17,570 nt of DNA from CAYORM01 sp964406375 (GTDB lineage Bacteria; Pseudomonadota; Alphaproteobacteria; DSM-16000; Inquilinaceae). A program made the position numbers and the translations under genes. The first letter of the stretch is position 1, and every line of letters starts with the position of its first letter. Below, piece by piece: positions 13,626 through 17,570 of the stretch. The stretch spans positions 1 through 17,570 of the forward strand of contig CAYORM010000061.1 in NCBI GenBank assembly GCA_964406375.1, written 5' to 3'. Below the pieces are notes generated by a model. That model was not told the DNA's origin. It saw only the letters and a program-made list of their open reading frames with translations, and did not search any database.

Positions 13626-14894
13626 TCATGCCCGCACCGCCATGCGCCCGAACAGGCGGACGACGCCCTCGAGCGCCTCGGCCAGCGCATCGACCTCCGC
13701 CCGGCTCGAATAAAGGCCGAAGGAGGCACGCGCCGTCGCGGGCACGTCGAAATGCTCCATCAGCGGCTGGGCGCAATGATGACCGGCCCGGATCGCGATT
13801 CCCGACTGGTCCACCAGCGTGCCGATGTCGTGCGGATGCGCCGCCTCCATCGTGAAGGCGCAGATCGCACCCTTGTCGGCGGCGGTGCCGAGGATGCGCA
13901 GGCCAGGGACGGCGCCGAGCCGCTCATGCGCATAGCGCAGGACGTCGGCCTCGTGCTGGGCGATGCGGTCGAGCCCCAGCGCCATCACGTAGTCGATCGC
14001 GGCGTGGAGCGCGATCGCCTGGGCGATCGCCGGAGTGCCGGCCTCGAACTTTGCCGGCGGTTCCGCATAGGTCGTCCCCGCGAAACTGACGGTGCGGATC
14101 ATCTCGCCGCCGCCCTGCCAGGGCGGCATCGCCCGCAGCAGCTCCTCCCGGCCGTAGAGGACGCCCACCCCGCTCGGCCCGTAGAGCTTGTGGCCCGAGA
14201 AGACGAAGAAATCGCAGCCGAGCGCCTGGACGTCGACCGGCATGTGATTGGCCGCCTGGCAGCCATCGATCAGCGTCACCGCGCCGGCCGCCTGCGCCAG
14301 CTGAACGACCCGCGCGACCGGCACGACGGTGCCCAGCGCGTTCGACATATGCGTCACTGCGACGAGCTTGGTACGGGGCCCCAGCAGCGCCTCATAGGCC
14401 GCCATGTCGAAGGCGCCGTCCTCGTCGACCGGCACGACGCGGATGGTGAGCCCCTTCTCCTCGGCCAGCATCTGCCAGGGCACGATGTTCGAATGATGCT
14501 CGAGCACCGACAGCACGATCTCGTCGCCGGCCGACAGGAACCGCCGGCCCCAGCTCTGCGCCACTAGGTTAATCGCCTCGGTCGCGCCGCGGGTGAAGAC
14601 GATCTCGCGGACCGAGGCGGCGTTCAGGAAGCTCCTGACCGCCTCGCGCGAAGCCTCGAAGGCGTCCGTCGCAAGGCCGCTCAGATAGTGCAACCCGCGA
14701 TGGACGTTGGCGTAGCTCTCCTCGTAGACGCGCCGCTCGGCGTCGATCACGGCGCGCGGCTTCTGCGCCGAGGCGGCGGTATCGAGATAGACGAGCGGCC
14801 GGCCGTGGACGCTGCGCGACAGGATCGGGAAATCGGCGCGGATCGCCTCGAGATCATAATCGTTGAGCGCGCTGCGGTGGATCAGCCCGGCCAT
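13626..14894 (-). CDS. sufS: cysteine desulfurase SufS
   Basis: A 422-residue PLP enzyme (class V aminotransferase fold, group II desulfurase) that converts cysteine to alanine and an enzyme-bound persulfide. The PLP Lys is Lys236 in FFVFSGHKLYGPSG, His133 in VLEHHSN stacks on the cofactor, and the catalytic Cys is Cys374 in IRAGHHCAQPLM. The RAGHHCAQP loop is characteristic of SufS rather than IscS. The length is close to E. coli SufS (406). The ATG at 14894 begins 1 base after the sufD stop. No truncation or missing residue is seen. Confidence 0.95.
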   Translation of the reverse strand: MAGLIHRSALNDYDLEAIRADFPILSRSVHGRPLVYLDTAASAQKPRAVIDAERRVYEESYANVHRGLHYLSGLATDAFEASREAVRSFLNAASVREIVFTRGATEAINLVAQSWGRRFLSAGDEIVLSVLEHHSNIVPWQMLAEEKGLTIRVVPVDEDGAFDMAAYEALLGPRTKLVAVTHMSNALGTVVPVARVVQLAQAAGAVTLIDGCQAANHMPVDVQALGCDFFVFSGHKLYGPSGVGVLYGREELLRAMPPWQGGGEMIRTVSFAGTTYAEPPAKFEAGTPAIAQAIALHAAIDYVMALGLDRIAQHEADVLRYAHERLGAVPGLRILGTAADKGAICAFTMEAAHPHDIGTLVDQSGIAIRAGHHCAQPLMEHFDVPATARASFGLYSSRAEVDALAEALEGVVRLFGRMAVRA

Positions 14895-14895
14895 C

Positions 14896-16263
14896 TCACA
14901 TCTCTCCCGTGCCGGTACGGACGGCGAGACGCGCCGTCAGCCGTGCCGCGCATTCCTCGCGCAGGTCCGGATCGCCGATCTCCTCCAGCGCTTCGACCAG
15001 GAAGGCCTCGACCAGCATCCTCCGCGCCTCGGCCTCGTCGATGCCCCGCGCCCGCAGATAGAACAGCGCCTCGGCGTCGATCTCGCCGGCCGTCGCACCG
15101 TGACTGCATTTCACGTCGTCGGCGTAGATCTCGAGCTCGGGCTTGGTATCGATCTCCGCCCCACGCGACAGCAAGAGCGTCCGATTGAGCTGGTGACCAT
15201 CGGTACGCTGGGCACCGCGCTGCACGATGATCTTGCCCTGGAAGACGCCGCGGCCACGCCCGTCCAGCACGCCGTGGAAGACCTCGCGGCTCCGGCAGTC
15301 CGGCACCGCATGGTCAATCAGCGTCGTGGTGTCGACATGACGCCGGCCGTCGGCGAGATAGGCGCCGGCGACACGTCCGTCGCCGCCGCGGCCGGTGAAG
15401 CGCAGCCGCGTCTCCGTCCGCGCGAGTGCGGCGCCGAGGCTCAGCGTGAACCCGTCATAGGTGGCATCGCGCCCGACCCTGACCTCGCCGGAGAGGAGAT
15501 GGACCGCCTCCCGGCCCTCTGCCTGGTGCCGCAGATGGACGAGACGGGCACCGTCGCCGACCGCCACGTCGAAGACCTGGGTGGCGAGATAGGCGGCCTC
15601 TTCGATACCCTCATGGGTCTCGATGATCGTCGCCTGCGCCCCCTCGGCCAGCCTCACGACCAGCCGCGCATGGGCGGCCGCGGCCGGCGTTGAGCCGGTA
15701 TTGACGAAGACGATCCGGATCGGCTCCCCGACTACCGTGCCACGCGTCACCGTCAGCACCGCCCCGTCGGCAACGAGGATGCTGTTGAGGTCGGTGATCA
15801 CATCCTCGCCAGCGGCAGCGAAACTCGAGGAAACGCCCTCATCATGCTGAATTGCCTCGCTGAACGCCGCGAAGCTCACACCCTTCATCAAGGGCGGACG
15901 CGACAGTGCGGGCACATACCGGCCGTCGACCAGCACGATCAGCGGGCCTGATCGCGGCAGTCGTCCCTGCAACGCATCGGGGAGCGCGGCTGCGATCCCG
16001 GCGGCTGCTTCTTCCCCGAAAGGGGTCGCGGCCAGCGCCGAAAGATCGGTGTACTTCCACGCCTCGACCCGCCGGTTCGGCAGGCCTGCGTGCTCCAGCC
16101 GCGACAGCGCCGCACGGCGACGGCCCTCGACCTCCGGCCGCCCCGCCCCGGGCAGCGCGCCGCGGTCGCGGTCGAAACGCCGCGCATGGGCCGCGATCAG
16201 CCCCCCGGACACCCGATCCACGACCTGCCCCGTTGCCTGCTCCACCGATGCCACGCTGCTCAT
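14896..16263 (-). CDS. sufD: Fe-S cluster assembly scaffold protein SufD
   Basis: A 455-residue SufB/SufD-family protein that forms the SufBC2D scaffold, in which iron and sulfur are assembled. The N-terminal helical region holds NRRVEAWKYTDLSAL, the usual SufD signature, followed by a right-handed beta-helix core and the C-terminal KCSHGATAGEIDAEALFYL. His388 in CSHGAT corresponds to the E. coli SufD His360 implicated in cluster formation. The start codon overlaps the sufC stop as ATGA. The length is slightly above E. coli SufD (423), mostly at the N-terminus, where the first 40 or so residues are not conserved-looking; a later start is possible but would lose the coupling overlap. Confidence 0.94.
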   Translation of the reverse strand: MSSVASVEQATGQVVDRVSGGLIAAHARRFDRDRGALPGAGRPEVEGRRRAALSRLEHAGLPNRRVEAWKYTDLSALAATPFGEEAAAGIAAALPDALQGRLPRSGPLIVLVDGRYVPALSRPPLMKGVSFAAFSEAIQHDEGVSSSFAAAGEDVITDLNSILVADGAVLTVTRGTVVGEPIRIVFVNTGSTPAAAAHARLVVRLAEGAQATIIETHEGIEEAAYLATQVFDVAVGDGARLVHLRHQAEGREAVHLLSGEVRVGRDATYDGFTLSLGAALARTETRLRFTGRGGDGRVAGAYLADGRRHVDTTTLIDHAVPDCRSREVFHGVLDGRGRGVFQGKIIVQRGAQRTDGHQLNRTLLLSRGAEIDTKPELEIYADDVKCSHGATAGEIDAEALFYLRARGIDEAEARRMLVEAFLVEALEEIGDPDLREECAARLTARLAVRTGTGEM

Positions 16264-17015
16264 GCCGCCTGGGGCACGATGCCGGCGTACCCCTTCTCTT
16301 CCAGCTCCTCCGCCAGCTCTTTGCCACCCGAACGCACGATCCGGCCATCCGCCAAGATGTGCACGTGGTCCGGGACGATGTAGCTGAGCAGACGCTGGTA
16401 ATGGGTGATGACGAGGAAGGCCCGCTCCGGCCCGACCAGCCGGTTGACACCCTCGGCGACGATCCGGAGCGCATCGATGTCGAGCCCGCTGTCGGTCTCG
16501 TCCAGCACCGCGAGCGTCGGCTCGAACAGCGCCATCTGCAGCGCCTCGTTGCGCTTCTTCTCGCCGCCGGAGAAACCGACATTCACGGCACGCTTCAGCA
16601 TCTCGTCGGAAATACCGAGCTCTCTTGCCTTTTTCTTCAGCAGCTTCACGAACTGCATCGGATCCAGCTCGGCCTCGCCGCGATGCTTGCGATGGGCGTT
16701 GTAGGCGGTCCGCAGGAAGGTGGTAGTCCCGACCCCGGCGATCTCGATGGGATACTGGAAGGCCAGGAAGAGGCCCGCCCTCGCCCGCTCCTCCGGTTCC
16801 ATCGCCAGCAGGTCCTGGCCGTTGAAAGCGATCGAGCCTTCGGTCACCTCATAGCCGTCACGCCCGGCGATGACATAGCTCAGCGTCGACTTGCCCGAGC
16901 CGTTTGGGCCCATGATGGCGTGGGTCTCGCCGCGGCCGATCGCGAGGTCGATCCCCTTGAGGATCGGCCGCCCGTCGACCGAGGCGTGCAGGTTCCTGAT
17001 TTCCAGCATCGTCAT
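16260..17015 (-). CDS. sufC: Fe-S cluster assembly ATPase SufC
   Basis: A 251-residue soluble ABC-type ATPase that drives conformational change in SufBC2D. Walker A is GPNGSGKST (36-44), the Q-loop lies in FLAFQYPIEIAG, the SufC-specific signature is FSGGEKKRNEALQM (148-161), Walker B is LAVLDETDSGLD (168-179) and the H-loop His is in VITHYQRLL. DETDSGLD in place of the usual DEP is the SufC hallmark. The ATG at 17015 lies 12 bases after the sufB stop. MLEIRNL (Met3) is an equally sound start. Confidence 0.95.
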   Translation of the reverse strand: MTMLEIRNLHASVDGRPILKGIDLAIGRGETHAIMGPNGSGKSTLSYVIAGRDGYEVTEGSIAFNGQDLLAMEPEERARAGLFLAFQYPIEIAGVGTTTFLRTAYNAHRKHRGEAELDPMQFVKLLKKKARELGISDEMLKRAVNVGFSGGEKKRNEALQMALFEPTLAVLDETDSGLDIDALRIVAEGVNRLVGPERAFLVITHYQRLLSYIVPDHVHILADGRIVRSGGKELAEELEEKGYAGIVPQAA

Positions 17016-17027
17016 CCGACCGCTCTC

Positions 17028-17570
17028 TCAACCCACCGAGCCTTCGAGGCTGATGCTGACCAGCTTCTGCGCCTCGACCGCGAATTCCATCGGCAGCACC
17101 TGCAGCACCTCGCGGCAGAAGCCGTTGACGATCAGCCCCAGTGCCTCCTCCTCGCCGATGCCGCGCTGGCGGCAGTAGAACAGCACGTCCTCGCTGACCT
17201 TACTGGTCGTCGCCTCGTGCTCGATCTGGGCGGTCGGGTTGCGGCTCTCGATATAGGGAACCGTATGGGCGCCACAGCCGTCCCCGATCAGCAGACTGTC
17301 GCATTGGGTGTAGTTCCGCGCGCCCTCGGCGCCCGGCAGAATCCGCACGAGCCCCCGATAGGTGTTGTCGGAGCGACCGGCCGAGATCCCCTTCGAGATG
17401 ATCCGGGAGGTGGTGTTCCGGCCGATATGGATCATCTTGGTCCCGGTATCGGCCTGCTGGCGGTTGTTGGTGATGGCGACCGAATAGAACTCTCCCGCCG
17501 ACCCCTCGCCCTGCAGGATGCAGCTCGGGTACTTCCAGGTGATCGCCGAGCCGGTTTCGACCTGCGTCCA
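17028..17570 (-). CDS. sufB: Fe-S cluster assembly scaffold protein SufB, 3' part only
   Basis: The frame stays open through the right edge, so only the last 180 residues of SufB are present, roughly 40 percent of the usual length. They begin WTQVETGSAITWKYPSCILQ and run through the beta-helix core with EFYSVAITNNRQQADTGTKM and the conserved NYTQCDSLLIGDGCGAHT. The Cys of TQCDS (codon 17303-17301) matches E. coli SufB Cys405, the residue that receives sulfur and supports cluster formation. The C-terminal REVLQVLPMEFAVEAQKLVSISLEG is typical. The apparent ATG at 17435 is internal. The promoter and any regulator lie outside. Confidence 0.95.
   Translation of the reverse strand, partial: WTQVETGSAITWKYPSCILQGEGSAGEFYSVAITNNRQQADTGTKMIHIGRNTTSRIISKGISAGRSDNTYRGLVRILPGAEGARNYTQCDSLLIGDGCGAHTVPYIESRNPTAQIEHEATTSKVSEDVLFYCRQRGIGEEEALGLIVNGFCREVLQVLPMEFAVEAQKLVSISLEGSVG

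Noticed and set aside
13602..14567. Plus-strand frame of 321 codons opposite sufS
   Set aside because: Antisense shadow of a gene with all PLP and Cys motifs intact.

Overview
The window is chromosomal DNA of a very GC-rich Gram-negative bacterium, most probably an alphaproteobacterium. The signs are strong G/C bias at third codon positions, a SUF iron-sulfur operon in the order sufBCDS-E-T-A, and a parS-like 16-mer. No tRNA, rRNA, CRISPR array, insertion sequence or phage gene is visible. Coding density is very high, no gap between genes exceeds 100 bases, and many neighbours overlap by 4 bases or lie 1-2 bases apart.

Left edge (1-316): a very short helix-turn-helix protein on the plus strand, whose start codon probably lies one base outside the window. 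A 95-base gap follows, holding a 16-base near-palindrome that differs from the ParB centromere consensus at one position.

Region 317-11428, minus strand: a tightly packed run of nine genes, read from right to left. They are an MmgE/PrpD-family protein, a CocE/NonD (peptidase S15-like) hydrolase, a quaternary-amine substrate-binding protein, two permeases, an ATPase, a nitrilase-superfamily amidase, a second CocE/NonD hydrolase and asparagine synthetase. The transporter belongs to the OpuB/OpuC osmoprotectant class. Its binding protein keeps a predicted four-aromatic cage (one Tyr replaced by Phe) and carries Asp where choline-specific OpuBC has Asp. I infer an uptake-and-breakdown pathway for an ester- or amide-linked quaternary amine, rather than plain osmoprotection. 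The substrate is unknown and this pathway is the best candidate in the window for an undescribed system. Hairpins between genes may tune expression of the binding protein and of asnB.

Region 11429-12258: a 98-base divergent spacer that should hold the promoter of the nine-gene run and that of a plus-strand SAM-dependent methyltransferase. The methyltransferase converges with the SUF operon over a GC-rich stem-loop.

Region 12287-17570, minus strand: a SUF Fe-S cluster assembly operon, running sufB (3' part only), sufC, sufD, sufS, sufE, sufT (DUF59) and sufA. SufS and SufE mobilise sulfur from cysteine, SufBCD is the scaffold, and SufA and SufT act in cluster delivery and maturation. The start of sufB and any IscR/SufR-type regulator lie beyond the right edge.
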